Assembly: GCA_947493955.1 (NCBI GenBank) | Contig: CANLSQ010000004.1 | Span: forward strand, 1-64,000 | Direction of reading: 5' to 3' | DNA length: 64,000 bases | Origin: an uncultured Sphingomonadaceae bacterium | Lineage (GTDB): Bacteria > Pseudomonadota > Alphaproteobacteria > Sphingomonadales > Sphingomonadaceae | Made by a program: the position numbers and the translations under genes | In this document: piece by piece, positions 27,430 to 36,843 of the stretch | Numbering within the stretch: position 1 is the first letter of the stretch | Layout: each line of letters opens with the position of its first letter | The notes under the pieces: model-generated | What the model was told of the DNA's origin: nothing | Database searches by the model: none | What the model saw: the letters and a program-made list of their open reading frames with translations, nothing else

Positions 27430-28782
27430 CTATTTGCACTTCCGCTTGTTGAGCCCGAAGAGCGTGGAAAAACCCTTGCAGGTCGATTTACCGATATTGC
27501 TCACAGTCTTTCCGACCTGTTTTGTGCCATGATTGACCTGCTTGGCGGCATATTTGGGATCAGTCATGAACCGGGCGCCATCTCGCGTAGTTTTCACAGC
27601 GGTTTCACCGACATATTGCACCGCGCCAACGCCGGTTCGGGCAACACCTGTCACGGCCCGATTCACGTTGCCCGGGATTTTTCGCGGGTCGCGGATGGAC
27701 TCGCCAACACCGCGTGTTGCGCCATAGAGATTCTGTCCGAACCGCTCTGTCGCTCGCCCAGCGGCTATGACAGGGTCACCGCCATTGGCAAAGGTTTGCG
27801 CCTGACCGAAAGTCATGTCGACGCCATATTCGCCAATTCCGGTGCTGTGCCCACCAAAGGCCTCTGTACCCATATCGATGGCCGAAACCTTGTTCGACAG
27901 AGATGTCGCGGCGTAACCAGTTCTGGCGGTGGATTTTATCCGGCTTGTCCTGCTCATATTGCGGGCGCCCTGACCGCGGACTGGCGCTCTGCCCGCACCC
28001 GGATAGCCATTGTTACGATAGCCTGCACGCGGTTGGTAGTGGCGGGTGCCACCGGTTGGTCCCGTCGCCACTGGACGGAAACCATTGCGCTGTCCACGCG
28101 TAACCTGTGCCTGGCGTCCGCGCTGCTGCAAATCCCGGCGCTCGTTTGGTGTTAAATCGTATTCGTCCCGAATTTGATGTCCCGGCCGATCCCGACGGGC
28201 ATCATAGCCGCGCTGTTCCACTTCCTGCAGATTGCCGGTTCCGGCCAGTCGACCAACATGCTCGCGATAAGCTGCACCCTGGAAATCCGTGCCGCGCGGC
28301 GTGCGTGCCCGACCACGCTGGTGGCGTGTAGTGCTGCGCTGTGCAGAAGGATGACCGTTATTCTGATACCCCTGTCTCGCACCGCGTGCGACTTGCGCAT
28401 TGCGGCCCCGACGATCCAATTGCTGTCGCTCGGTCGGCGTAAGGTCATTCACATCATTAATCTGCTGTCCCGGCCGAGCACGACGGGCATCATGGCCCCG
28501 CTGCTCGAGCTCCTGAAGGTCGCTATTGGCCGCCAGGTCACCGACATGTCGGCGATAATCCTGACCATTGAAATCTGGGTCGGCAGTCCGCCGGGCATTC
28601 CTTCTGCGGTCTTGCGCCTGATTGCCGCGCCGTTCCAATTTGCGCGTTTCGCTGCTATTCTTTTCGAACAGCGCGTTAAAACCTTCTGCCTGCGCCAGTG
28701 CTGGCTGAACCCCCACAAAGGTAACCACCGCTAACGCTACTGCTGTCAGTGACAATCCGGAATACAATCTGATCTTTCTCAT
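27430..28782 (-). CDS. Secreted Arg/Gln-rich repeat protein
   Basis: The frame is open from 28854, but ATG 28782 (MRKIRLYSGLSLTAVALAVV) follows GGGGAGA and begins a clear signal peptide, giving 450 residues. The N-terminal half contains two ~75-residue repeats: DFNGQDYRRHVGDLAANSDL..ELEQRGHDARRARPGQQI..DLTPTERQQLDRRGRNAQVARG and its copy beginning DFQGAAYREHVGRLAGTG. The C-terminal half (GVGESIRDPRKIPGNVNRAV, KQVNHGTKQVGKTVSNIGKS) is basic and Gly/Thr-rich. It is highly basic overall and might bind an anionic polymer, but that is only composition-based. First gene of the 28.8-26.2 kb operon. Confidence 0.6.
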   Translation of the reverse strand: MRKIRLYSGLSLTAVALAVVTFVGVQPALAQAEGFNALFEKNSSETRKLERRGNQAQDRRRNARRTADPDFNGQDYRRHVGDLAANSDLQELEQRGHDARRARPGQQINDVNDLTPTERQQLDRRGRNAQVARGARQGYQNNGHPSAQRSTTRHQRGRARTPRGTDFQGAAYREHVGRLAGTGNLQEVEQRGYDARRDRPGHQIRDEYDLTPNERRDLQQRGRQAQVTRGQRNGFRPVATGPTGGTRHYQPRAGYRNNGYPGAGRAPVRGQGARNMSRTSRIKSTARTGYAATSLSNKVSAIDMGTEAFGGHSTGIGEYGVDMTFGQAQTFANGGDPVIAAGRATERFGQNLYGATRGVGESIRDPRKIPGNVNRAVTGVARTGVGAVQYVGETAVKTTRDGARFMTDPKYAAKQVNHGTKQVGKTVSNIGKSTCKGFSTLFGLNKRKCK

Positions 28783-28961
28783 GCTCGTTCTCCCCGTGTC
28801 TGGCGATGGAAAAATCATGTGGAAAAGCGGCCCAAAAGCCCATAGTGGAATCACACTATATTCGCAGAAAATCGTTCATTTGAAGTTCATTGGTTTTTGA
28901 AAATACTACTTCTATACAGTGGCTTGCGCTTGTCTTCGTCCAGAAGTCATCAGCCAGATGC

Positions 28962-29636
28962 TCAGCAGTCCACGCCGCCAGTTTTCACTTTGCCGGAATA
29001 TCCGGACTTGCGGTCAAACCGTTTCTCGATGGCCCGCATGAAACGCGGCATTAATGATGGAATGCTGCCACATGACCCGCTGCTCTTAAGTCGTAACTCA
29101 TATACCGGAGTGGTCTTGGAGGTCGCGTTCTTTGGCAGGATATCAATGTGCACAAACCGGGAATAGACGGTCCTGTTCCGGACCTCCTGCGTATATCCGG
29201 TAATGCCATATGTCGGATCTGTACCCCGCACGGTGCTGTTGATAACCTGCTGGCCCGGATTACTATCATCCACCACGGTCGAAGTGGTCTGACTGTTATA
29301 AGTCGTACCCCATTGCGGAACATTGTATGTGTAGGTAACGGGACGGCCATCATCGATGCCGTAATCCAGATAGGCGATATAATCTGCCGGCTGACCGGGT
29401 TCGACGACTCTCAACCCAGCTTCCTGCATGATCGCAGTCAAGCGCTGCGCATAGCTGCGAAATTCGAGCGAACTGTCCAGTTCCGGTCGCCAGGAGACCA
29501 CAGAGAATGTAGCCGATGCCGGAACAGATTCGAGCGTATGGAACTGCGACAGGTTACTCCTGACAGACCCGCCGCCCAGACAGGCGGAAAGGGTCATACT
29601 CGTGGCGGCAATTAACAACAGGGTTTGCGGTCGCAT
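28962..29636 (-). CDS. DUF4136-type lipoprotein
   Basis: The frame is open from 29702, but ATG 29636 (MRPQTLLLIAATSMTLSAC) starts a lipoprotein signal with LSAC lipobox, giving 224 residues. The body (SYAQRLTAIMQEAGLRVVE, PADYIAYLDYGIDDGR) matches the DUF4136 pattern of secreted alpha/beta proteins with a VPQWGTTYNSQT region. Function unknown; these lipoproteins are probably periplasmic or outer-membrane associated. Divergent from the MliC-like gene. Confidence 0.7.
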   Translation of the reverse strand: MRPQTLLLIAATSMTLSACLGGGSVRSNLSQFHTLESVPASATFSVVSWRPELDSSLEFRSYAQRLTAIMQEAGLRVVEPGQPADYIAYLDYGIDDGRPVTYTYNVPQWGTTYNSQTTSTVVDDSNPGQQVINSTVRGTDPTYGITGYTQEVRNRTVYSRFVHIDILPKNATSKTTPVYELRLKSSGSCGSIPSLMPRFMRAIEKRFDRKSGYSGKVKTGGVDC

Positions 29637-29784
29637 ATTGGGTCTCCTGAATTGATGTGCCGCTAGTTCTAGGGCTGCTTGAGCCACCGCGGAATAGTGC
29701 AATCACACCATTTGGCAGCTAGCAAAGGTCGGTTAGATTGAGAGCAACCCTGAAGACATTTAGTCTCATCGAAGGAGTGATCTA

Positions 29785-30189
29785 ATGCCACTTTTGAAAC
29801 AAACTATCGGGGGATTAGCGATCATGCTGGCTAGTTCTGCGAGCCCTCTGCCTGCCCAATCGAAGGACAGTCTGAGTCCGGTTTTCCGCACGGACCGGAG
29901 CCCCACAACATATATATGTGACGACAGTTTCCGCCTTCAGGTCTCATGGATGTCCATTGATACCAACCAGCTTATTTCCATCACGCTTCCGTCTCGTCGA
30001 AGCCCTCAAAAAAGCCGGACACTACTCCTGCCCTTATCCCAAAGCGGTAGCGGTGTGCGCTATGCCACTGACCTTGCCAGTTTCCACATAAAAGGCGACC
30101 AAGCTGCTTTTACATCGATTGAGACCGCTCTTTCCGATGAGGTCCATTTGCCAAACTGCAGGACATCCCATCGAGCATTGGCAAGATAA
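29785..30189 (+). CDS. MliC-like secreted protein (putative c-type lysozyme inhibitor)
   Basis: 134 codons, ATG 29785 with AGGAG upstream. After a signal peptide (GLAIMLASSASPLPAQS) the protein has TYICDDSFRLQVSW, then LSQSGSGVRYATDLASFHIKGDQAAF, ending VHLPNC. The Cys pair, SGxRY core and G-x-A-x-F region match the MliC/PliC family of periplasmic lysozyme inhibitors. The match is by motif only. A lysozyme inhibitor would fit an island of envelope-protective secreted proteins. Confidence 0.6.
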   Translation: MPLLKQTIGGLAIMLASSASPLPAQSKDSLSPVFRTDRSPTTYICDDSFRLQVSWMSIDTNQLISITLPSRRSPQKSRTLLLPLSQSGSGVRYATDLASFHIKGDQAAFTSIETALSDEVHLPNCRTSHRALAR

Positions 30190-30297
30190 TTGTGAGGCTA
30201 TGTTTGAGAAGTACCAATGATCGATCCGGCCTGGACATAGCATTCAGCTTTCGGCTTTTGAGCAAGCCATAGATTGGGCCCGCTGACTGACTTTTCG

Positions 30298-31740
30298 TTA
30301 CGCAAAAATAGGTTCAGCTAGAGAGCCGTCCGCGCTGTAATAATTGCAGTGGAAGCCGCTCGGGATGCGATAGGGGATGACGACCCTAGCTACAGGGCCT
30401 GCAGCAACGTCTTGTGCCTGGAAGATTGCCAATTCAGTCGTGTTGGAATTGGCTGGATGGATCAAGCTCATTGCATAGCCGTCGGCTTCTTCAGTTGACC
30501 CGGTCTTTGGCGCGAAGACCAATTCACCGCAGCCTGCGCCATTGCCAAAGTGGTAAATATCCTCTTTGCCGGACTTTGTATCGAAGTGGATTACGCCATC
30601 CATTCCATCCACGCGTCCATCGACCGAATTGAGATTGAGGTTGGCATAACCATGGCGCGTCTTGCGCGTCATCATACGGTCATCCGGGCGCGGGAACTGG
30701 ATGTCGCGATCGTTGAGGGTTTCTTCTTTGATGTCATTGGTCTTGCCCGTTAGATCAATGGTCCAACGTCGTAATTCCAATGCCGTGTCGCCATGTGTAC
30801 TTTGCGAGCCATCATCGTTCGGGAAAAGTGCAGTGCCATTGGCGGCCGCGACATCTGCGATCAACTTGCCATCTTCTTCCCAAGCGTTAAGCTCATGGAA
30901 CATGTGCCGACCCGGCATTTCCAGCCAGCGAATATCACTGGCGCTTCCATGCCTCGGGAACAGGGCAAAGCGCGAATTGCGTCCCTTGACCCATGCCTGC
31001 ATCGGGCCGCCCTTCATCGCGCGATCAAGGCTGACCTCAAGCGGGTTGAAGGGCACCAAGACCCAGTTTTCGGTAACAAGTGCGGTGTGAACCATGCTCA
31101 TATATGGCGCTTCAAACGTGAATTGATTTGTGATCTGGCCGTTCTTGTCGATTACTTCATAGCGGATTTCCGGTTTGCCCTGCGGTCCGTTTATCATCCA
31201 TCCATAGCTCATCATCTCGCCAGTGGTAAGATCGACGGTGGGATGCGCAGAAAATGGCCCGGTGATCGTCCCGCCATAATCAAGATAATCGCGCGTTTCG
31301 AGGCTGCGCGGATCCATTTCGATGGCAGGACACCCCTCCATAACGGCCATCAATTTACCATTGTGGAGAATGATATTTGTATTGCCAGTGTTGTAGCGGA
31401 CGCCCTGCACGCTCGGGTCACTGGTTGCAGGATCGCCAAAAACCCCAAACAAACGTTTGCCTGCTGCCAGTTCAGCGTCAAATTTTTCAGTGCGCACCCA
31501 TTTGTTGCGCATCGACACACGGCCATCCTCGAAAAAAAAGCCGTAAACCATCCCATCCCCATCAAACCAGTGATAGCCTTCTGGCGGATCGTAGAGCGGC
31601 TCTGAACCTGTGCGATAGAATACCCCGTGCAGATCTTCTGGCAGCTCGCCTTCGACAATCAAATCGGGCGCGTGCGCTTCGAACCGCATCGGCTGATGGT
31701 GGCCTGTGAGATAGGGGTGATCGGAAAAGGGTTGTGCCAT
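30298..31740 (-). CDS. Carotenoid/lignostilbene oxygenase (RPE65 family)
   Basis: 480 codons. All four iron-binding histidines of the family are visible: SAHPTVDLTTGEM, SMVHTALVTENWVLVPFNP, HMFHELNAWEEDGK and SGFHCNYYSADG near the C-terminus. The N-terminal FYRTGSEPLYDPPEGYHWFDGDGMVYGF is typical. No signal peptide, so it is cytoplasmic. It cleaves a carbon-carbon double bond with O2 to two aldehydes or ketones; the substrate (carotenoid, stilbene, isoeugenol-like) cannot be told. It lies 49 bp downstream of a semialdehyde dehydrogenase gene on the same strand, which could oxidise the aldehyde product. Confidence 0.93.
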   Translation of the reverse strand: MAQPFSDHPYLTGHHQPMRFEAHAPDLIVEGELPEDLHGVFYRTGSEPLYDPPEGYHWFDGDGMVYGFFFEDGRVSMRNKWVRTEKFDAELAAGKRLFGVFGDPATSDPSVQGVRYNTGNTNIILHNGKLMAVMEGCPAIEMDPRSLETRDYLDYGGTITGPFSAHPTVDLTTGEMMSYGWMINGPQGKPEIRYEVIDKNGQITNQFTFEAPYMSMVHTALVTENWVLVPFNPLEVSLDRAMKGGPMQAWVKGRNSRFALFPRHGSASDIRWLEMPGRHMFHELNAWEEDGKLIADVAAANGTALFPNDDGSQSTHGDTALELRRWTIDLTGKTNDIKEETLNDRDIQFPRPDDRMMTRKTRHGYANLNLNSVDGRVDGMDGVIHFDTKSGKEDIYHFGNGAGCGELVFAPKTGSTEEADGYAMSLIHPANSNTTELAIFQAQDVAAGPVARVVIPYRIPSGFHCNYYSADGSLAEPIFA

Positions 31741-31789
31741 GATATCGTTCTCCGTTTAAGAAATTGCGCTTGTGTGAACTTTGGATTGA

Positions 31790-33235
31790 TCAGGAAATGC
31801 CGCCCATCAAAGCGTATTTCAGCTCCATATATTCATCGAGCCCGTGCTTTGAGCCCTCTCGCCCAAGCCCGGATTGTTTTATCCCGCCAAAAGGCGCGAC
31901 TTCAGATGAGACGATGCCATCGTTAATCCCGATCATTCCGTATTCTAGCGCTTCCATTACCCGCCATACACGCCCCAGATCACGTGCGTAAAAATACGCT
32001 GCCAGGCCGAATGGCGTATCATTGGCGATGCGAATTGCCTCCTCCTCATCGGCAAAGGTCATGATTGGAGCAACCGGGCCAAAGATCTCTGCATTGGCAA
32101 TATCCATATCCTTCGTGACACCGGTCAAGACGGTCGGCTCGTAGAAATTTCCACCCCTATCGCTTGATCTGCCGCCGAGACGCGCAACCGCTCCCGCAGC
32201 GATCGCGCTTTCGACCAAGGTGCTGACCTTCGAATGGCCTGCATCGTTTATCAGCGGACCAATCTCGGCTCCTTGTTCCAGACCCGGCGCAACTTTAAGT
32301 CCATCAATTCTGGCGGTAAGCTTCTCGGTAAATTCCTCTGCCACGCCTTCCTGGATGACAAATCGGTTCGCGCATACGCAGGTCTGGCCAGCATTTCGGA
32401 ATTTGGAGGCTATTGATCCTTCAACAGCGGCATCAATATCTGCATCGTCAAAGACTATGAAAGGTGCGTTTCCGCCCAGTTCAAGACTCACTTTGGTGAC
32501 ATTTTTCGCCGCCTGCCTCATCAGAATTTTTCCGACCGGCGTAGAACCGGTGAAGCTCAATTTGCGGATACGTTCATCGCTGCAAAAAAGTTTACCCACG
32601 GGAGCAGGGTCAATGACCGGAATGATCTTGAAAACCTCTTTGGGAACGCCCGCTTCTATCGCCAATTTTTCCAGCGCAAGCGCAGAAAGCGGAGTCGCCT
32701 CCGCTGGTTTCAAAACGATTGAACAGCCTGCTGCGAGTGCAGGTGCGACTTTGCGCGTCACCATCGCGATAGGAAAGTTCCACGGCGTTATTGCTGCACA
32801 GGTTCCAACCGGTTGCTTTATGGTAAGGACCCGTTTGCCTGCAGCAAAGCTGGGAATGGTTTCACCATAAGCGCGCTTCCCTTCTTCGGCGAACCATTCA
32901 ATGAACGCGGCACCATAGGATACCTCAACCATCGCTTCCGTCAGCGGCTTGCCGCATTCCGCGGTGACCAAATGTGCCAACTCCGATTGATGAGCCATCA
33001 CCAAATTGAACCATTTTGTTAAAATGGCCCCGCGCTCTTTCGCAGTCCGAGCCGCCCAAGCATGTCGAGCGTCATCCGCGCCACCGATTACCTGAGAAAT
33101 CTCATCGAGGCCATATGCGCGCACCCGAGCGATAATTTCTCCCGTAGACGGATCATCAACGGGAAGATCTCCGCTGACAAGGTCCAATCCGCCAAGCATT
33201 TTTTGCATCGCGATGTCGACCGGATCGTCTGTCAT
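31790..33235 (-). CDS. NAD(P)-dependent aldehyde dehydrogenase, succinate-semialdehyde type
   Basis: 481 codons. SLELGGNAPFIVFDDADID holds the catalytic Glu, NAGQTCVCANRFVIQ the nucleophilic Cys, and CAAITPWNFPIAMVTRK and FTGSTPVGKI the cofactor site. Length and motifs fit GabD-like enzymes, but such enzymes accept other aldehydes. The ATG overlaps the stop of the preceding TetR gene (33232-33235). With the carotenoid oxygenase downstream it suggests cleavage followed by aldehyde oxidation to acid, so the physiological substrate may not be succinate semialdehyde. Confidence 0.93.
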   Translation of the reverse strand: MTDDPVDIAMQKMLGGLDLVSGDLPVDDPSTGEIIARVRAYGLDEISQVIGGADDARHAWAARTAKERGAILTKWFNLVMAHQSELAHLVTAECGKPLTEAMVEVSYGAAFIEWFAEEGKRAYGETIPSFAAGKRVLTIKQPVGTCAAITPWNFPIAMVTRKVAPALAAGCSIVLKPAEATPLSALALEKLAIEAGVPKEVFKIIPVIDPAPVGKLFCSDERIRKLSFTGSTPVGKILMRQAAKNVTKVSLELGGNAPFIVFDDADIDAAVEGSIASKFRNAGQTCVCANRFVIQEGVAEEFTEKLTARIDGLKVAPGLEQGAEIGPLINDAGHSKVSTLVESAIAAGAVARLGGRSSDRGGNFYEPTVLTGVTKDMDIANAEIFGPVAPIMTFADEEEAIRIANDTPFGLAAYFYARDLGRVWRVMEALEYGMIGINDGIVSSEVAPFGGIKQSGLGREGSKHGLDEYMELKYALMGGIS

Positions 33236-33966
33236 GAGGGCTTAAAATCCGAAGAAAATTGACTTTGGAGCGCATTCCGCACTTTATCGGAATTCTCGCT
33301 ATCATGAACTGTTGCGGACGGCGACTGAGTACCCAATTTGCCTAGGCTTGTAACAGGTTCGCTGTTCAAGAAGAGAGAGATGATGGCGTCCGTGAACTTC
33401 TCAATCTGCTCTTCTTCGAAGACATCAATACCGAATGTTGCTTTGATATGGGGGGCCAGAAGAAAGATGGAGTTAGACGCGTGCGTCACGATGAAGTGCA
33501 GGTGGATGGCAGATACATCTGAAGAATAGACACCTTCGTCCTGAGCCAGCGAGACCCACTCCATTGATTTCATTGAGAACAGAGCAAATTTCCGCTCGTT
33601 CATCCAATCGAGCATCTCGCCACCTTGGATGGTTTCAAACATTGAGATGCGATGTAGCTCGGGATAGCGAGCGCAAAATCGCACGTAATTGCGGGTTGTA
33701 CTCTTCACCCTGTCATATGGTGTCATGTCCCGCCACTTGTCTGAATCGACGAAAATAGCTTCAATCAAATTGTCTTGCAGATGAGTGAAAACAGCCTGCC
33801 AAAGCTGTTTCTTTGACCCGTAGTGATAGGTTACGCTTGCGATATTGGTGCCAGCCAAATCAACGATTTGACGAATTGAACCGCCAGTATAACCATGGTT
33901 GCTAAACACCTTGATCGCAGCTTGCAGTAACTTTGACTTTGTCGTGTATTCCATTTTTGTTTGCAT
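33232..33966 (-). CDS. TetR-family regulator
   Basis: 244 codons with an N-terminal TetR helix-turn-helix (LLQAAIKVFSNHGYTGGSIRQIVDLAGTNIASVTYHYGSKKQLW, about 14-58). The C-terminal domain includes FCARYPELHRISMFETIQGGEM and resembles CerR-type TetR domains. It is first in the TetR-ALDH-carotenoid oxygenase transcript, so autoregulation of the operon is likely. Probable ligand: a pathway intermediate (inference). Confidence 0.9.
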   Translation of the reverse strand: MQTKMEYTTKSKLLQAAIKVFSNHGYTGGSIRQIVDLAGTNIASVTYHYGSKKQLWQAVFTHLQDNLIEAIFVDSDKWRDMTPYDRVKSTTRNYVRFCARYPELHRISMFETIQGGEMLDWMNERKFALFSMKSMEWVSLAQDEGVYSSDVSAIHLHFIVTHASNSIFLLAPHIKATFGIDVFEEEQIEKFTDAIISLFLNSEPVTSLGKLGTQSPSATVHDSENSDKVRNALQSQFSSDFKPS

Positions 33967-34164
33967 CAGGTCTCACTTTTGGATTCTGCAAGAAAGGGCG
34001 GTATCGATGATCGCAGGACATTGGTTTTGTCCCAGCTTCCAACGACAATACAATGCTATGACTGTAGATCGCAAGGCAACCTCCAAACAGCATCAGGAAG
34101 AAAAGTTGGGTGCCAACATGGTTTCCAGCACCCAACTACGGGATCAGTCGGAAGAGAACACCAA

Positions 34165-36612
34165 CTAAAACTTAAAGCCAACCTCGACAAACACTTGCCG
34201 GCCTCGGTTCAGAGTTACCAACCGGTCATCAGTTCCAGGCGCACCAAATGGAGGCGGAGCGGAGGTGTTGATGAAAATTTTGTCCGTGAGATTGGTTCCA
34301 ATCAACGATAGCGTCCATTTCCCATCCGGATCACCGATCGATATTGAGCCGTCGATTGTAAAGAAATCGTCCTGGACGATGTCGCCGATGTTCGTTGCCG
34401 GATCAAGTTCGGTTGGGCTGGTGGTCGTCGTGAAGTACTCATCTGTGTAACTGATCACCGAATTGAGCCCAAGCTCTAGCGAATCGCCAAGGGGAATATC
34501 CCAATCGATAGCCACATTGCCGGACCATTCAGGTGCTCGAGCAGCAGCGCGACCATCCAAATCCAAACCATTCACTGAAACAAAGGTGTCGCTGAAGGCG
34601 GCATCCAGATAAGCGACAGCACCGCTTAGGGTAAGTCCATCGACTGGCGTAGACCAGCGCCAATCAACGTCGATACCTTGCGTTGTGGTTTCACCAGCGT
34701 TGAATGTCGAGAAGTTGAAAATATTGACATCAAAATTCTGAATTTGTTGATCAGAAAACACATAGTAAAATGCGGTTGCGTTGAGTGTCAAAGACCCGTT
34801 GGCCAATTGCGAACGAACACCAATTTCACCACCGGTTGAAGTCTCTGAATCGAATCGAAGAGAGTCAGCAGCTGCTTCAGCAACTGCTGGATCGGGATCG
34901 TTCAATAACAGTACCGCGCCTGTTGGCAGAGTGTTGTTATCGACACCACCTGATTTGAAGCCAGTCTTGAACGCTGCATAGACATTGAAATCATCGGTTG
35001 GCGAGTATTTCAACACCACCTCGGGAGAGAAATTGCTGTCGCTGAATTTAATCGGGCCAGCAAAAAAGCCAGACGGGACCGCTCCCAACGGACCTGAGAT
35101 GAACGAATGAACAAACGGAAAAGCAATCGTTGTGCTCTTTTGTTCATCGGTCCAGCGAACACCTCCGGACAGATTGATTGTGTCGGTCAGGTCGAGCGAA
35201 CCACTCGCATAGAACGAGATTGCCTCGGCTGACAGAGGGCGATCCGCCAACCAGTCAAAAGTGAAGCCTGTGGCAGCGTCCGGCCCCAGCAAGATCGATG
35301 GCAGAAACGCGTTTTGAGCCGTTAGCAGCCCGCTATCACGACTTTCCCAGAAGCCACCGAGTTGGAAATTGAACGGGCCTGCAAAGTCGCTTGAGAGACG
35401 AAATTCCTGAGTGTATTGCTCTAGAGTGTTGACGAACGGTGCCGTAAATCCAGCGGCCGTGCCATCTGCGTTTTGGCCAGTTGTGTTGAAAGTGTCGTTG
35501 TAAATATTGTCCAGCTCAACATAACCTGAAAGCAATGTTAGAGTAAGGTTTTCGGTCAATCCGATGTTGGCCTCTAAACTCGCAAAGAACAGGTCGGTGT
35601 CATTAAATGCCTGAGTGACATCACGTCCGCCGAGGTCCAGTCCGTCCGGGGCAACGTTAATCCTGGCATCACCATCAGGTCCGGGGAACAGATTGTCGGA
35701 AATATTACAGTTATGGGTGGGCGCAAATGACAAGCCAAACACCGCCAGGAATGATGGCTCCGGCTGCCCGTTGCCGCCACAAAACATGTCAGTGAAGCCG
35801 TTCAACGTCTCCGAACGCTGCCTGTTGTAATTGACTTTGAGGGTTGCATCGAACCTGTCCGAAGGCTCAAAAGCGAGCGTCAGACGGCCGATAAAATTGG
35901 TCAATCCCTTATCGCGATCGAGCGCGGGCACATTGTCCTGCAGCTCCACGAACTTATCAATGTCTTGATATTCGGCGGCGACGCGGATGCCCAAAGTATC
36001 CGTTATCGGCCCGGAGATGTAGCCGCCTACAGTATATCCCTCTTCTTCGAATTCATAGGAGACGGTCCCGGATACTTCCCAGTCTGGCGTTGGGTTCGCG
36101 CTGCGCAGAGTTAACACACCTGCTGAAGTCGACTTGCCGAAGAATAGCGGCTGAGGCCCCTTCAAGACTTCCACCTGCTCCAGATCAAAAAACGCTGATT
36201 GCAAGATCCGTTGCGTGCTCACGGCTATACCATCGATATTAATTGCCACTGCAGAATCAAATGCATTCGAAATGTTGGAAGAGTTGATGCCGCGGATACC
36301 AATCTGCGCACCGGCGCCAGAACCACCGACCTGTACTGAAAGAGCAGGCACGCGGCTAACGAGATCAGCGGCCTCATCAATGCGGAAGTCATCAAGCGTG
36401 TCACCACTGATAACGGCCACTGCGACTGGAACATCCTGCAGGGTTTCTTCCTGTTTCCGAGCAGTCACGACGATGAGGTTGCTATTGGACTCATTCTCCT
36501 GCGCAGTCTCACCCTGAACCTGAGCGATGGCCGGGTTGGCCATGCCTATTGCCAGAGTTGTAGAAATAGCAACGCTTGCCGTCCGCAGGCACAATCTCTT
36601 CTTGAATGACAT
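34165..36612 (-). CDS. TonB-dependent receptor
   Basis: The frame is open from 36648, but ATG 36612 (MSFKKRLCLRTASVAIS) follows GGAGGGGAG and begins the signal peptide, giving 815 residues. The TonB box region NLIVVTARKQEETLQDVPVAV leads to the plug (GIRGINSSNISNAFDSAVAI; EVLKGPQPLFFGKSTSAGV), and the barrel ends in VEVGFKF. It is an outer-membrane active transporter of the sphingomonad catabolic kind. Its neighbours, two carotenoid oxygenases and an aldehyde dehydrogenase, suggest it imports their hydrophobic or aromatic substrate. Confidence 0.93.
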   Translation of the reverse strand: MSFKKRLCLRTASVAISTTLAIGMANPAIAQVQGETAQENESNSNLIVVTARKQEETLQDVPVAVAVISGDTLDDFRIDEAADLVSRVPALSVQVGGSGAGAQIGIRGINSSNISNAFDSAVAINIDGIAVSTQRILQSAFFDLEQVEVLKGPQPLFFGKSTSAGVLTLRSANPTPDWEVSGTVSYEFEEEGYTVGGYISGPITDTLGIRVAAEYQDIDKFVELQDNVPALDRDKGLTNFIGRLTLAFEPSDRFDATLKVNYNRQRSETLNGFTDMFCGGNGQPEPSFLAVFGLSFAPTHNCNISDNLFPGPDGDARINVAPDGLDLGGRDVTQAFNDTDLFFASLEANIGLTENLTLTLLSGYVELDNIYNDTFNTTGQNADGTAAGFTAPFVNTLEQYTQEFRLSSDFAGPFNFQLGGFWESRDSGLLTAQNAFLPSILLGPDAATGFTFDWLADRPLSAEAISFYASGSLDLTDTINLSGGVRWTDEQKSTTIAFPFVHSFISGPLGAVPSGFFAGPIKFSDSNFSPEVVLKYSPTDDFNVYAAFKTGFKSGGVDNNTLPTGAVLLLNDPDPAVAEAAADSLRFDSETSTGGEIGVRSQLANGSLTLNATAFYYVFSDQQIQNFDVNIFNFSTFNAGETTTQGIDVDWRWSTPVDGLTLSGAVAYLDAAFSDTFVSVNGLDLDGRAAARAPEWSGNVAIDWDIPLGDSLELGLNSVISYTDEYFTTTTSPTELDPATNIGDIVQDDFFTIDGSISIGDPDGKWTLSLIGTNLTDKIFINTSAPPPFGAPGTDDRLVTLNRGRQVFVEVGFKF

Positions 36613-36843
36613 CTTGTTTCTCCCCTCCACGACGATGCTTTTTTGCATCTGTTACGCGATTTAAACCGGCGAACATCAAATGTTGGATTTCGCCGCAATC
36701 CTGAATGAGAAGCTAATAATCCCGTTTTCAAAAGATACTCTCAGAATTGTTATGATCGTTTGAATTGATATTATGGCATGCAGGACAATGTGATCTGCTG
36801 CAGTGAATGGCAGGCAAATTCAGTGCGAGAGAGGAGCAAAATT

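Noticed and set aside
27529-28734. Plus-strand frames of 208 and 186 codons
   Set aside because: Antisense to the basic repeat protein; the minus-strand reading has a signal peptide and internal repeats.
30793-31605. 270-codon plus-strand frame
   Set aside because: Antisense to the carotenoid oxygenase with all four iron histidines on the minus strand.
36672-36684. AACAT-CAA-ATGTT palindrome upstream of the TonB receptor
   Set aside because: Short arms and no second copy; too weak to call an operator.
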